A program made the position numbers and the translations under genes. The notes under the pieces are model-generated. The model had not been told where the DNA came from. It made no database searches and saw only the letters and a program-made list of their open reading frames with translations. A stretch of 64,000 nucleotides of DNA from the NCBI RefSeq assembly GCF_005221385.1, contig NZ_CP039903.1, positions 1,364,001 to 1,428,000 on the forward strand. Direction: 5' to 3'. Below, in pieces: positions 1 to 11,611 of the stretch (position 1 is its first letter; every line of letters starts with the position of its first letter). Origin of the DNA: Agrobacterium tumefaciens. Its GTDB lineage: Bacteria; Pseudomonadota; Alphaproteobacteria; Rhizobiales; Rhizobiaceae.

Positions 1-1335
1 CTTGGAGCCGACGACCACCTTCATGCCGAACTGTTCCACGCCATCATTGTGATAATAGGCCATGAAAGCGGGCTGGTTGATGAGGACGTAACGCTGGCCG
101 AGATCGGCCGGCAGCCAGCGGATCTGCTCCATGGCCACCTGCACCTTGGCGATCTTCGCCTCGTTGCTTTCGCCGACCATGGCGCGCACGGTCGCGCGAC
201 CGATGACGCCATCCGGCTTGAGGCCGTTTTCGCTCTGGAAAGCCTTCACCAGATCGACGAGGTCAGGCGTATAATCCTGCGTCTGCTGGTAGCCCGAAAT
301 GATCGCCGCATGTTCGGCCTTGAAGGCGGGCGAAGCGCGATGTTCGATTGCCTTGACCACATTGGCCATGTCGGCGCTGCTATTGCCGGGCTTCAGCACC
401 AGATCGGCGGGAACGCGGACGGTGTGAGCCGCATCGCCCTCACCGCGCAGGCGGGCGAGGTCAGCCTTCAGCGCCTGATATTCGGCACTCGACGGTTCGC
501 GGCTGCGCAGATAGGCGGCAACATCGGGGCTGAGGCCCGCAAGCTTCAGCACTGGCGCAAGGTTTACCGTCTTGCGCTTGAAATCATGGTAACCGGAGAG
601 CCGGTTCGGATCGACGCGGCCACGGGTCGTGTCCTGCACATAGGCCAGAACCTTGGCAGACAGTGCGAGTTCAAACCGCATCTGCGCCCGCTGATAAGCG
701 TCAGAGGTGGATGCCGATACCGTTTCCACCGGCGTGCCGGTCGCAGTCGTGCCCGAACCATTGCCGCTGATGCTGGCGGTCACATCCTTTGCCGGTGCGG
801 AAATGCTGTAATCGGCCGGATCGAGACCGCTTTCGCCAACCGTCTCGAAGAAGGCGATGACGGCGTTGGCACGCTCGGTCAATTCACCGTCGGAAACCCA
901 CAGCGTCTTGCCGCCGGCGCCATAATAGGCTTCCAGCGCCTTGGCGATTTCAGGCGTGGCGCTGAACTTCAGGTTGGCGAGATCCTCACCGAAATTGGCC
1001 GTGTTCACAGCGCGGGCGGTATCCGCCTTGTAGTCATAGTAACGTGGGCCGGAAACCCGCGGCAGGGGCTCGGGATCGGAAGCATCGGCGCTCGGTCCTG
1101 AAACCGACGGCGAGGTGACGATACCGGCCGGCGGCAACTCACCGCGATCGCGCGCAACTTTGCCCGGGCCGCCGCGCAGAAGGTCCATCAGCGTTACCGC
1201 ACCGGCGCTGCCGGGAAGAGCGACGGAAAGACCGAGAACCAGCATCAGCGCTGCCGATGTTTTTCCAGATGTGACTTGCAATTTGATCCTCGTAGCACCC
1301 AGCACCGCCAGGAAAACGGCGGGCATCAGTTTCAT
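1..1335 (-). CDS. L,D-transpeptidase, YcbB/LdtD type (partial, 3' end outside window)
   Basis: Periplasmic enzyme expected to make 3-3 cross-links in peptidoglycan or attach proteins to it. The visible 445 residues begin with a basic/hydrophobic export segment (about residues 20-46, ending PGSAGA), then a scaffold-like region, then a peptidoglycan-binding_1 module near residues 345-400 (VKAFQSENGLKPDGVIG). The last residues (YVLINQPAFMAYY, then KVVVGS) are the first strands of a YkuD catalytic domain; its catalytic Cys/His lie outside the window. The ATG at 1335 is the first in frame; an internal ATG about 30 codons in could also serve. Family assignment is from domain order; the gene is truncated only by the window edge. 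Confidence 0.85.
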   Translation of the reverse strand, partial: MKLMPAVFLAVLGATRIKLQVTSGKTSAALMLVLGLSVALPGSAGAVTLMDLLRGGPGKVARDRGELPPAGIVTSPSVSGPSADASDPEPLPRVSGPRYYDYKADTARAVNTANFGEDLANLKFSATPEIAKALEAYYGAGGKTLWVSDGELTERANAVIAFFETVGESGLDPADYSISAPAKDVTASISGNGSGTTATGTPVETVSASTSDAYQRAQMRFELALSAKVLAYVQDTTRGRVDPNRLSGYHDFKRKTVNLAPVLKLAGLSPDVAAYLRSREPSSAEYQALKADLARLRGEGDAAHTVRVPADLVLKPGNSSADMANVVKAIEHRASPAFKAEHAAIISGYQQTQDYTPDLVDLVKAFQSENGLKPDGVIGRATVRAMVGESNEAKIAKVQVAMEQIRWLPADLGQRYVLINQPAFMAYYHNDGVEQFGMKVVVGSK

Positions 1336-1745
1336 GCCTGTCTAGCCGATCAACGGCCCGTTGAAAAGAAACGCCCAAAGTTCACAACCGTGCCGAAATG
1401 AACCTTATGATACAGCCAAAGCCATAAAAACGTAATTTCCAGAATTGGCGAGAATGGTTAAATTTCTATTTATTTCATTCACTTTGCCGTGGCTCCCAGC
1501 ACCACCCGCACACCACCGAAAGCCCGGTTTTCCGGTCATTTCGGGACGTAGTAAAAATGACACGCCGATCCGTTTTTCACCCCGGCCCTGCCCTGGCGTT
1601 GAAATCGCTTTAACGCGGCGGGAAATATCTGCCTCTGCCGCATTGCAACGCTTTCATTGCCGACGCGATGATTCTATATATCGGCCGCGCAAGACGGGCG
1701 AAGGCGCCGTTTTGGCGGAGGAACACGAGTAAAAAGGCAAGATTG

Positions 1746-3137
1746 ATGACAGCCACACGGACGGAAACCGATACATTTGGACCCATTGAAGTTCAGGCCG
1801 ATCGCTATTGGGGCGCGCAGGCGCAGCGCTCGCTCGGCAACTTCAAGATCGGCTGGGAAAAGCAGCCCGCCTCTGTCGTTCGCGCGCTCGGCATCGTCAA
1901 GCAGGCCGCAGCCCGCGCCAACATGGCGCTGGCAGGCCTCGACCCCAACGTCGGTGACGCCATCATCGCCGCCGCGCAGGAAGTCATCGACGGCAAGCTG
2001 ACAGAGCATTTCCCGCTCGTCGTCTGGCAGACCGGCTCCGGCACCCAGTCGAACATGAACGCCAATGAGGTGATTTCCAACCGCGCAATCGAGATGCTCG
2101 GCGGCGAAATGGGCACCAAGAAGCCGGTTCACCCCAATGACCACGTCAATATGAGCCAGTCCTCGAACGACACCTACCCGACGGCGATGCACATCGCCTG
2201 CGTGGAAGAGATCGTTCATCACCTGCTGCCGGCCCTCAAGCACCTGCACAAGGCGCTGGAAGCCAAGGTCAAGCAGTTCGAAAAGATCATCAAGATCGGC
2301 CGCACCCATACGCAGGATGCCACGCCGCTGACGCTCGGCCAGGAATTCTCCGGCTACGCCGCGCAGGTCGCCTCGGCCATCGCCAATATCGAACTCACCC
2401 TGCCCGCGCTCTCCAAGCTCGCCCAGGGCGGCACGGCTGTTGGCACGGGCCTCAACGCCCCCATCGGTTTCGCCGAAAAGGTTGCTGACGAGATTTCCAA
2501 GATCACCGGCCTGCCGTTCGTGACCGCGCCGAACAAGTTCGAGGCGCTCGCCTCGCACGATTCCATGGTCTTCTCGCATGGTGCGATTAATGCGGCGGCG
2601 GCTGCGCTCTTCAAGATCGCCAACGACATCCGCTTCCTCGGCTCCGGCCCGCGCGCCGGCCTCGGCGAATTGTCGCTGCCGGAAAATGAACCCGGCTCGT
2701 CGATCATGCCGGGCAAGGTCAACCCCACCCAGTCGGAAGCGCTGACACAGGTTTGCGCCCACATCTTCGGCAACAATGCAGCGCTCTCGTTTGCCGGCTC
2801 GCAGGGCCACTTCGAGCTCAACGTCTATAACCCGATGATGGCCTACAACTTCCTGCAGTCGGTCCAGCTTCTGGGCGACGCCGCCGTCTCCTTCACCGAC
2901 AATTGCGTCGTCGGCATCGAGGCCCGCGAAGACAACATCAAAAAGGGTGTCGAGAACTCGCTGATGCTGGTGACAGCGCTGAACAGCAAGCTCGGCTACG
3001 ACATCTGCGCCAAGATCGCCAAGACCGCGCACAAGAACGGCACGACGCTGCGCGAAGAAGCCGTCGGCGGCGGATACCTCACCAACGAGGAATTCGACCA
3101 GTATGTGCGCCCGGAAAACATGATCGGGCCGAAATAA
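1746..3137 (+). CDS. fumC: Class II fumarate hydratase
   Basis: Cytosolic TCA-cycle enzyme that interconverts fumarate and malate without an iron-sulfur cluster. The 463-aa length matches the family. The superfamily signature [11 protein letters not shown] is intact at about residue 318, and [15 protein letters not shown] and SSNDTYPTA active-site regions are present. The ATG at 1746 was chosen because homologues start with MTxTRxETDxFG; a longer in-frame extension from 1668 looks untranslated. A strong stem-loop terminator follows at 3166. It is a single-gene unit, divergent from the transpeptidase. Confidence 0.96.
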   Translation: MTATRTETDTFGPIEVQADRYWGAQAQRSLGNFKIGWEKQPASVVRALGIVKQAAARANMALAGLDPNVGDAIIAAAQEVIDGKLTEHFPLVVWQTGSGTQSNMNANEVISNRAIEMLGGEMGTKKPVHPNDHVNMSQSSNDTYPTAMHIACVEEIVHHLLPALKHLHKALEAKVKQFEKIIKIGRTHTQDATPLTLGQEFSGYAAQVASAIANIELTLPALSKLAQGGTAVGTGLNAPIGFAEKVADEISKITGLPFVTAPNKFEALASHDSMVFSHGAINAAAAALFKIANDIRFLGSGPRAGLGELSLPENEPGSSIMPGKVNPTQSEALTQVCAHIFGNNAALSFAGSQGHFELNVYNPMMAYNFLQSVQLLGDAAVSFTDNCVVGIEAREDNIKKGVENSLMLVTALNSKLGYDICAKIAKTAHKNGTTLREEAVGGGYLTNEEFDQYVRPENMIGPK

Positions 3138-3165
3138 GCCTGTCGGTTTTTTTTGCTGAGATCGG

Positions 3166-3190
3166 AACGGGCCTTCGGGCCCGTTTTTTG
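3166..3190 (+). terminator. Rho-independent terminator of fumC
   Basis: GC-rich stem AACGGGCC / GGCCCGTT with a short TTCG-type loop, followed by a T run, 28 bases after the fumC stop codon. Confidence 0.85.
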
Positions 3191-3256
3191 TTTGTTCAAC
3201 AAAAGAAAAGCCCATCCAGAACGAATCTCAGGATGGTCATTCGGGGAAGGGTTTTC

Positions 3257-3369
3257 CGTCATGCCGGACTTGATCCGGCATCCAGCCGCGGCGCGTCTGC
3301 GCCGTGAAAGAGTATTTTGCGATCAATGACTTGATCGCACTGGACCCCGGATCAAGTTCGGGGTGACGG
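3257..3369. repeat. Interspersed inverted repeat, copy 1 (CGTCATGCCGGACTTGATCCGG type)
   Basis: The left end (CGTCATGCCGGACTTGATCC) and right end (GGATCAAGTTCGGGGTGACG) are near-perfect inverted copies around a roughly 65-bp centre. A second copy of the same element is at 49962-50074. It lies in the convergent gap between fumC and pyrG and resembles the short mosaic repeats common in rhizobial intergenic DNA. Confidence 0.75.
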
Positions 3370-3394
3370 AGGAGATATCCAGACTTTCCCGCAA

Positions 3395-3422
3395 TAAAAA
3401 AGGGCCGCTGTCGCGGCCCTCT
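3395..3422 (-). terminator. Rho-independent terminator of pyrG
   Basis: Read on the minus strand, a stem AGGGCCGC / GCGGCCCT with a small loop is followed by a run of T. It begins about 20 bases after the pyrG stop codon. Confidence 0.8.
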
Positions 3423-3439
3423 TCATCTCATTCAAACCG

Positions 3440-5215
<1,776 letters not shown>

Positions 5216-5227
5216 TCAGAACCGGGC

Positions 5228-5680
5228 TTATTGACCGGTCGGAACTGCGTTCGGATCGGCGGGCTGCGCCGGTGCCGGAGCGGCCGTGCCGGAAGCGGCA
5301 GGAGCCGTCTGTGCGGGCGCGGCTGCGCCACTATTGGTCGGAACGCCATTTCCAGCCGGAGCCGGCGTTGCGGGCGTCGCTGCCGGGCCGAGCGTGTCGA
5401 GAATGCCGTTACCCTGGCCTTGCGTGGCCGGAATACGGTTCAGAATATCGGTTGGACGCGATTCGTAACGGGTCATAAGACCAAGGCCGAGCGACGTCAG
5501 GAAGAACAGCGCGGCGAGGATCCCCGTTGTGCGGGTCAACGCATTGGCCGTTCCGCGCGCGGACATGAAGCCCGAACCGCCGCCGATACCGAGGCCGCCG
5601 CCTTCGGAACGCTGGATCAGGACCACGCCGACAAGCGCCAGCACGATCATGAGGTGAATAACAATCAAAACGGTCTGCAT
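5228..5680 (-). CDS. secG: Preprotein translocase subunit SecG
   Basis: Small inner-membrane subunit of the SecYEG protein-export channel. The 150-aa product has two transmembrane helices (about residues 2-22 and 52-72) around the family's conserved loop with RSEGGGLG and GTANALTRTT. The C-terminal half is a long Ala/Pro-rich tail (PAPAGNGVPTNSG and similar), a usual feature of alphaproteobacterial SecG and the part least conserved. The start MQTVLIVIH fits the family; an ATG five codons upstream is also possible. Confidence 0.93.
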   Translation of the reverse strand: MQTVLIVIHLMIVLALVGVVLIQRSEGGGLGIGGGSGFMSARGTANALTRTTGILAALFFLTSLGLGLMTRYESRPTDILNRIPATQGQGNGILDTLGPAATPATPAPAGNGVPTNSGAAAPAQTAPAASGTAAPAPAQPADPNAVPTGQ

Positions 5681-5795
5681 GACAATCCATTCCATGCCCC
5701 GCGCGGAGCACTACAAAGAAGGTTTCGCGGCTCTTTACATGAGGCGAAGGTTTATTCCAAGCCCCTTTCCAGCCACTGTGATAGGAAAGCTGGTC

Positions 5796-6566
5796 TCAGG
5801 CCGTCAGTTGCTCATATGCCGCATAGATGGAAAGGAAGTCCGAGGCTTTCAAGCTGGCACCGCCGATCAGCGCACCATCCACGTTCTCGACGCCCATCAG
5901 TTCCAGCGCATTGGCGGGCTTCACCGAACCGCCATAGAGAATGCGCATGGTCTTGCCGGCGTCACCGAAGCGCTTGACCAGCTCGTCGCGCATGAAGGCA
6001 TGGGCCTCGCGCACGTCCTGCGTGGTGGGGGTGAGACCGGTGCCGATCGCCCAGACAGGCTCATAGGCGATGACGGTATTTTCAGCCGTCGCTTCATCCG
6101 GCAGCGAGCCGGCCAGCTGGCGCTTGAGAATATCGAGCGTCTGGCCGGCTTTGCGCTCATCCGCGGTCTCGCCTATGCAGACGATGGCGATAAGATCGGC
6201 CTGATGGGCGGCCACGGCCTTGGCGCGCACCAGATGATCCGTCTCGGCGTGATCGGTGCGGCGCTCGGAATGGCCGACGATGACATGGGTGCCAAAGCAG
6301 TCGGCAATCATTTCGGCGGAAATATCGCCGGTATGTGCGCCGGATGCATTCTGGTGGCAATCCTGTCCGCCGATCATCAGCGGGCTGTCATCGCACAGCG
6401 CCGTTGCGACATAAAGCAGTGTTGAGGGCGGGCAGATCAGCGCATCCACCTTCTCGGACAGCGCGCCCTTGACGCCCTCTGCCATGGCCTTGATCTGATC
6501 GAGCGAGGCACGCGTGCCGTTCATCTTCCAGTTTCCGGCAACAAGCGGTCGAACATTCGGCGTCAT
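5796..6566 (-). CDS. tpiA: Triosephosphate isomerase
   Basis: Glycolytic/gluconeogenic enzyme that interconverts dihydroxyacetone phosphate and glyceraldehyde 3-phosphate. The 256-aa TIM barrel shows the catalytic Lys in GNWKMNG, the His in GHSERR, the catalytic Glu in [11 protein letters not shown] and the phosphate-binding GGSVKP. Full length and start match the family. It lies upstream of secG and pyrG on the same strand with about 115 bases between tpiA and secG. Confidence 0.97.
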   Translation of the reverse strand: MTPNVRPLVAGNWKMNGTRASLDQIKAMAEGVKGALSEKVDALICPPSTLLYVATALCDDSPLMIGGQDCHQNASGAHTGDISAEMIADCFGTHVIVGHSERRTDHAETDHLVRAKAVAAHQADLIAIVCIGETADERKAGQTLDILKRQLAGSLPDEATAENTVIAYEPVWAIGTGLTPTTQDVREAHAFMRDELVKRFGDAGKTMRILYGGSVKPANALELMGVENVDGALIGGASLKASDFLSIYAAYEQLTA

Positions 6567-6782
6567 GCGTATCCCATTCCCTTTGTCTCGGGGTTGCCGC
6601 CATTAACGGCGCCCCTTCCCTCAGCCGTCTCACGGCCCATAATCGCGACAGAAACACTGCCGGAAATCCCGGGATATTCCTTTAAACGGCCCCGGCAATA
6701 AATGGTACAAAAAAGCGGCCCGAAGGTTCAAAACGACGGCCAATTTCTAAAAATTTGCCGCCGCTGACCCAAAACAGAGGCT

Positions 6783-7664
6783 TTAGCGGCTTAAAATCCA
6801 GTTCAAAACCGCCCGCCAGTCGGTCATGCGCACCGGCGTTCCGTGACTGCCGGTCTCGAACCGCGTAAACCGCGCCGGCTCCCCGGCCTTCAGCAATGCA
6901 CGAAAGATCGTCGCCTGCTGATCCGCCGAATAGACCTTGTCAGCGCTGCCATGGGTGAACCAGACCGGCTTCTTCGCCCTGGCAAAGGCGCTTTTCGGAA
7001 AATCGGGATCGACCGCGCCGCCGAGGATCGCCATGCCCTTGAGATTGGCGACGGCAACCTTGTCGCGGCTGATGCCATAACAGATGAAACTGCCCATCGA
7101 AGCGCAGGTGAGCACGACAGGTTTCCCACCCGACTTTTTGGCCGCATCGGCAATCAGCGCCGCGACATCGGCAACGCCGTTTTCATCGAAGGAGCGCACG
7201 CTCGGCACATAATAGGTGCCGCCATTGGCAACAGCGAGGTTTTTCAGCCGGTTGAAATTGCCGCCGAACGTATAGTCGTTCATGCCGAGCCGCCGGTCGC
7301 CGCCGCGACCGTGAATGAAGATGACCGTGAAGGCCTGCCCGCTTGCCGGCCCGACGCGGCCGACCTCAAGCGCCCTGCCCTCAACGGAAACACTTTCCAG
7401 CGCCTGCGCCTTCTTTGGCGCCATATCCATATACTGCCGCTTCACCCGCCGCTCCGGCACCTCGTCGCGGCCGTTAATGTCGCGCATCTCCTGATAATCG
7501 ATGACTTCCGACGCGCCCCCATCGCCGGTGGAAAGCACCGTCTGGCTGGAAAACAGCTCGTCCTTGAAGGGTCGCAACGGCCCATCGGCAGCGGAAGCAG
7601 CGCCCGGCATCACCGCAACAGTCAGGCAGAAAAGAGTACAAAACGTGAAATGAGCTGTGGACAT
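6783..7664 (-). CDS. Exported alpha/beta hydrolase-fold protein
   Basis: A 293-aa protein with a signal peptide (about residues 1-25, cleavage near ASA-AD). The alpha/beta hydrolase fold is indicated by the oxyanion region HGRGGDRR, a nucleophile-elbow variant CASMGS in place of the usual GxSxG, an acid candidate in HGSADKVYS and a His in TGSHGTPV near the C-terminus. The protein is therefore probably a periplasmic esterase or related hydrolase; no substrate can be read from the sequence. It stands alone between tpiA and the divergent parE. Confidence 0.75.
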   Translation of the reverse strand: MSTAHFTFCTLFCLTVAVMPGAASAADGPLRPFKDELFSSQTVLSTGDGGASEVIDYQEMRDINGRDEVPERRVKRQYMDMAPKKAQALESVSVEGRALEVGRVGPASGQAFTVIFIHGRGGDRRLGMNDYTFGGNFNRLKNLAVANGGTYYVPSVRSFDENGVADVAALIADAAKKSGGKPVVLTCASMGSFICYGISRDKVAVANLKGMAILGGAVDPDFPKSAFARAKKPVWFTHGSADKVYSADQQATIFRALLKAGEPARFTRFETGSHGTPVRMTDWRAVLNWILSR

Positions 7665-7872
7665 GACTTGGTTAACCGTTCATTCGTGGCTGCGAGACTT
7701 GCCATCACAAAGGCGGCGGCGCAATCCTCCTGTTGCGAAACCCTGACATGGGTCTTGGCGTATGGCGCGCCGCGTTCGGCCACATGGCTTACACGTTTGG
7801 CGCTATAATCGCCCCATATACAAAATGATTCGCCTGGCGAAATTCTGACGACACTATTTTTGAACCTTGGAC

Positions 7873-9993
7873 ATGATGGACGATAGCAACGATCTCTTCT
7901 CCGGTCTTCCGGCGGCACAAAACAGCGAAACGGCAACGAACGAGGACGCGGGCAAACCCGTGAAGGCCCCGGCGACCGCAGCCGCGAATGTGAACGTGCA
8001 GCCGAAACCCGCAGCCGTTGCGGCCGTCACGCCCCCTGCCCCGCCCGCGCCCGTGTCTCCTGCCGGTGACGATTACGGCGCCTCGTCGATCCGCGTGCTC
8101 GAAGGGCTGGAGCCGGTGCGTATGCGTCCCGGCATGTATATTGGCGGCACCGATGAAAAGGCGCTGCATCACCTGTTTGCCGAAGTCATCGACAACTCGA
8201 TGGACGAGGCCGTCGCCGGCCATGCCAATTTCATCGAGGTTCATCTCGATGCCGAAGGTTTTCTGACGGTCACCGACAACGGCCGCGGCATTCCGGTGGA
8301 GAACCACCCGCAGGTTCCCGGAAAATCCACGCTCGAAGTCATCATGACCAAGCTGCATGCCGGCGGCAAGTTCGACGGCAAGGCCTATGAGACGTCAGGC
8401 GGCCTGCACGGCGTCGGCGTATCCGTGGTCAATGCGCTTTCCGATCTTCTCGAAGTGGAAGTGGCGCGTAACCGCAAGCTTTATCGCCAGCGCTTTTCGC
8501 GCGGCGCGCCGATTGGCGGGCTTGAGGAATTGGGCGATGTGCACAACCGCCGCGGCACGCGCGTGCGTTTCCATCCTGATCCGCAAATCTTCGGCGATCA
8601 CGCAAAATTCGAACCGGCCCGCATCTTCCGCATGGCCCGCTCCAAGGCCTATCTCTTCGGCGGCGTTGAAATCCGCTGGAGCTGCGATCCCGGCATGGTG
8701 CCGGCCGGTGGTGAAATCCCTGAAAAAGCCGTGTTCCATTTTCCGGGCGGTCTCAAGGATTACCTCGCTGCTACGCTCGGCAAGGAATTCACCGTTACCC
8801 GTGAGATTTTCTCCGGCCGCACCGAAAAGACCGGCGGCCATGGTGCGCTGGAATGGGCGGTGACCTGGTATGGCGGCGACACCCAGATCCATTCCTATTG
8901 CAACACCATTCCGACACCCGAAGGTGGCACGCATGAGGCCGGTTTCCGCATTGCCCTCACCAAGGGCCTGAAGAACTATGCCGAGCTGACGCAAAACAAG
9001 CGCGCCAAGGAAATCACCACCGATGACGTGATGATTTCGGCAGCCGGCATGCTCTCGGTCTTCATCCGCGAACCGGAATTCGTCGGCCAGACCAAGGACA
9101 AGCTGGCAACCGTCGAAGCCCAGCGCATCGTTGAAAATGCGCTGCGCGATCCCTTCGACCATTATCTCGCCGGCAATCCCGGCGAAGCGGACAAGCTGCT
9201 CGACTGGGTGATCGAGCGCGCAGAGGAACGCCTGCGCCGCCGCAAGGAAAAGGAAGTCAACCGCAAGACCGCCGTGCGCAAGCTGCGCCTGCCCGGCAAG
9301 CTGGCGGATTGTTCCCAGAACACGGCCGAAAATGCGGAACTTTTCATCGTCGAGGGTGACTCGGCGGGTGGCTCGGCCAAGCAGGCGCGCAACCGCGCCA
9401 ACCAGGCCATCCTGCCGCTGCGCGGTAAAATCCTCAACGTCGGCAGTGCCAGCCGCGAAAAGCTCTCCGCCAACCAGCAGATCGCCGATCTCATTCAGGC
9501 GCTCGGCTGCGGTACCCGCACCAAATATCGCGAAGAGGATTTGCGGTATGAGCGCGTCATTGTCATGACCGATGCCGATGTCGACGGCGCTCATATCGCC
9601 TCGCTGCTCATCACCTTCTTCTATCAGGAAATGCCGGAACTCATTCGCGGCAACCACCTCTATCTGGCTGTGCCGCCCCTCTACAAGATCGCGCAGGGGG
9701 CGAAATCCGCCTATGCCCGCGACGATGCCCACCGCGCCGAGCTGATGGAGACCATGTTCAAGGGAAAGAAGGTCGAAATCAGCCGCTTCAAAGGCCTCGG
9801 CGAGATGATGGCCCAGCAGCTGAAGGAAACCACCATGGATCCCGAAAAGCGCACCCTGCTGCGCGTCGAGATCGACGACGTGGATTTCGAAGGCACCCGC
9901 GAGGCCGTCGACAATCTGATGGGCACCAAGGCGGATGCCCGCTTCCGTTTCATTCAGGAACGCGCGGCGTTTGCGGATAATCTGGATATCTGA
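7873..9993 (+). CDS. parE: DNA topoisomerase IV subunit B
   Basis: ATPase subunit of topoisomerase IV, which decatenates daughter chromosomes. The 706-aa product has a low-complexity Ala/Pro-rich leader of about 60 residues, then the GHKL ATPase motifs (DNSMDEA, DNGRGIP, GGLHGVGVSVVNALS), the transducer domain and a Toprim domain with EGDSAGGSAKQ and DADVDGAHI. Short spacing and the lack of the gyrase-type insertion favour ParE over GyrB. Two adjacent ATGs (7873, 7876) can serve as the start. A terminator follows at 10013. Confidence 0.95.
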   Translation: MMDDSNDLFSGLPAAQNSETATNEDAGKPVKAPATAAANVNVQPKPAAVAAVTPPAPPAPVSPAGDDYGASSIRVLEGLEPVRMRPGMYIGGTDEKALHHLFAEVIDNSMDEAVAGHANFIEVHLDAEGFLTVTDNGRGIPVENHPQVPGKSTLEVIMTKLHAGGKFDGKAYETSGGLHGVGVSVVNALSDLLEVEVARNRKLYRQRFSRGAPIGGLEELGDVHNRRGTRVRFHPDPQIFGDHAKFEPARIFRMARSKAYLFGGVEIRWSCDPGMVPAGGEIPEKAVFHFPGGLKDYLAATLGKEFTVTREIFSGRTEKTGGHGALEWAVTWYGGDTQIHSYCNTIPTPEGGTHEAGFRIALTKGLKNYAELTQNKRAKEITTDDVMISAAGMLSVFIREPEFVGQTKDKLATVEAQRIVENALRDPFDHYLAGNPGEADKLLDWVIERAEERLRRRKEKEVNRKTAVRKLRLPGKLADCSQNTAENAELFIVEGDSAGGSAKQARNRANQAILPLRGKILNVGSASREKLSANQQIADLIQALGCGTRTKYREEDLRYERVIVMTDADVDGAHIASLLITFFYQEMPELIRGNHLYLAVPPLYKIAQGAKSAYARDDAHRAELMETMFKGKKVEISRFKGLGEMMAQQLKETTMDPEKRTLLRVEIDDVDFEGTREAVDNLMGTKADARFRFIQERAAFADNLDI

Positions 9994-10012
9994 TCATCCA
10001 GACGGTCCCTTG

Positions 10013-10039
10013 AAAGGCAGCGCCCCGCGCTGCCTTTTG
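10013..10039 (+). terminator. Rho-independent terminator of parE
   Basis: Stem GGCAGCG / CGCTGCC with a CCCCG loop followed by TTTTG, about 20 bases after the parE stop codon. Confidence 0.75.
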
Positions 10040-10060
10040 TGCTGATACGGAGGAGACATC

Positions 10061-10951
10061 ATGCGGATAGTGCTGACGGGCAGCTCCGGTCGGGTCGGCC
10101 GCGCGATTTTCAATGCGCTGGCCGGCCGGCACGATGTCACGGGCATAGACCGCTCTCCCTTTTCCACAACCCATATTGTCGGCGATTTCGCCGACAACGC
10201 GCTTCTGCAGAGAGCTTTCGAGCGGGCTGATGCGGTAATCCATACCGCGGCCCTTCATGCCCCGCATGTCGGCTGCGTGCCAGACGCCGAGTTTCAGCGT
10301 ATCAATGTCGATGGCACCCGCATGGTCGCGGAAGCGGCAATGGCGGCAGGCGTTGAGCGGCTGGTCTTCACCAGCACCACGGCGCTCTACGGACACGCGG
10401 TTTCAGCGGGGTGCTGCACCTTTATCGATGAAGACACCCCGCCCCAGCCAAAAAGCATCTATCACCGCACGAAGCTCGAAGCCGAGCAGCTGCTTGAAGA
10501 AATGGCCAGCCCGCGCCTCGCCGTGCGCGTGCTGCGCATGTCCAGAAGTTTCCCGGAGCCCGCTGACGTGATGGCCGCCTATCGGCTGCATCGCGGCGTC
10601 GACGTCCGTGACGTTGCAGATGCTCATGTGCTGGCACTCGGCAATGCGGGAGAAAATTTCCAGCGCTATATCATATCGGCAGCCACCCCGTTTTCCGCTG
10701 ATGATTGCGACGCCCTCGCCAGGGATGCGCCTTCCGTTCTCCGGCAGCGGACCCCGGCCCTTGCGGACGCGTTTGCGCGGGAGGGTTGGGCGCTGCCGAT
10801 GACCATTGATCGGATCTATTCACCCGCCCGCGCCGCAAAGGGGCTTGGCTGGACATCCGGGTTCGGCTTCGAGGAAGTATTGGCTGAGCTTGCCCGGCGC
10901 AGCCTGGAAGTCCTGCCTGTAGGCGCCGGCATCAGCGGAAAATCCGAGTAA
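10061..10951 (+). CDS. NAD-dependent epimerase/dehydratase (extended SDR)
   Basis: A 296-aa extended short-chain dehydrogenase/reductase. The N-terminal Rossmann motif is TGSSGRVG (TGxxGxxG), the dinucleotide acidic residue follows in GIDRS, and the catalytic STT...YxxxK set is recognisable as TSTTALYG with YHRTK. Such enzymes epimerise or dehydrate nucleotide sugars or reduce related substrates; the substrate cannot be told here. A good ribosome site (GGAGGAG) precedes the ATG. It converges on clpP with only nine bases between the stop codons. Confidence 0.85.
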   Translation: MRIVLTGSSGRVGRAIFNALAGRHDVTGIDRSPFSTTHIVGDFADNALLQRAFERADAVIHTAALHAPHVGCVPDAEFQRINVDGTRMVAEAAMAAGVERLVFTSTTALYGHAVSAGCCTFIDEDTPPQPKSIYHRTKLEAEQLLEEMASPRLAVRVLRMSRSFPEPADVMAAYRLHRGVDVRDVADAHVLALGNAGENFQRYIISAATPFSADDCDALARDAPSVLRQRTPALADAFAREGWALPMTIDRIYSPARAAKGLGWTSGFGFEEVLAELARRSLEVLPVGAGISGKSE

Positions 10952-10960
10952 ACGCCGGCC

Positions 10961-11569
10961 TTATGCCGCAACGTCCTCGCGAACCCCGAGAATACGGTCG
11001 ATCAATCCCCACTCCAGAGCCTGTTCCGCCGTCATGAAAAAATCCCGGTCCATGGCCGCTTCGAATTTTTCATAGCTGTGTTTGCAATGCTCGGAATAAA
11101 GCCGCGTCATGCGGTGCTTGGTCAGCCGCATCTCCTCGGCATGGATCAACATGTCCGAAGCCTGCCCTTGAAAGCCGCCCAGCGGCTGGTGAATGTGGAT
11201 GCTGGCATTGGGAAGCGCCGTGCGCTCGCCCGGTTCACCCGCCATCAGCAGAAATGACCCCATGGAACGGGCCGTTCCCATGCAGAGTGTATGAACCGGC
11301 GCGCGGATGTAATGCATGGTGTCATACATTGCCAGACCACTGGTCACTACACCGCCCGGCGAATTGATATAGAGATGGATCGGCTTCTTCGGGTTCTCCG
11401 CCTCCAGAAACAGCAATTGCGCGCAGACCAGCGCGGAAACCGTATCGTTGACCTCTCCGTTGAGGAAAATGATCCTTTCCCGCAGCAGGCGAGAATAGAT
11501 GTCGAAAGACCGTTCTCCCCTTGAGGATTGTTCGACTACCATGGGGACGAGTTGCATCGCTTCGCGCAT
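10961..11569 (-). CDS. clpP: ATP-dependent Clp protease proteolytic subunit (paralogue)
   Basis: Serine protease subunit that forms the ClpP barrel. At 202 aa it is full length. The catalytic Ser is in TARSMGS (Ser102), His in IHIHQPLGG (His127), and the Asp lies in the DRDFFM region. The main housekeeping clpP usually sits next to clpX; here no Clp ATPase, tig or lon is adjacent, so this is probably an additional ClpP isoform, as several Rhizobiales carry two or more. Confidence 0.93.
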   Translation of the reverse strand: MREAMQLVPMVVEQSSRGERSFDIYSRLLRERIIFLNGEVNDTVSALVCAQLLFLEAENPKKPIHLYINSPGGVVTSGLAMYDTMHYIRAPVHTLCMGTARSMGSFLLMAGEPGERTALPNASIHIHQPLGGFQGQASDMLIHAEEMRLTKHRMTRLYSEHCKHSYEKFEAAMDRDFFMTAEQALEWGLIDRILGVREDVAA

Positions 11570-11611
11570 CGGCGAACTCCTGTCGTTTGAAAATGTCGAG
11601 GAACCTGCCTG

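Noticed and set aside
1445..1732. 95-aa open frame between the transpeptidase and fumC
   Set aside because: Pro/Arg-rich without pattern, overlaps the fumC leader. The gap 1336-1745 otherwise holds only probable promoter sequence, with a TATATA near 1675.
1674..3215. 513-aa open frame antisense to fumC
   Set aside because: It mirrors the codon bias of fumC on the other strand and shows no family pattern; GC-rich genes often leave long antisense frames.
8395..9732. 445-aa open frame antisense to parE
   Set aside because: Shadow of parE; repeated Asp/Gly/Ile composition with no domain motif.
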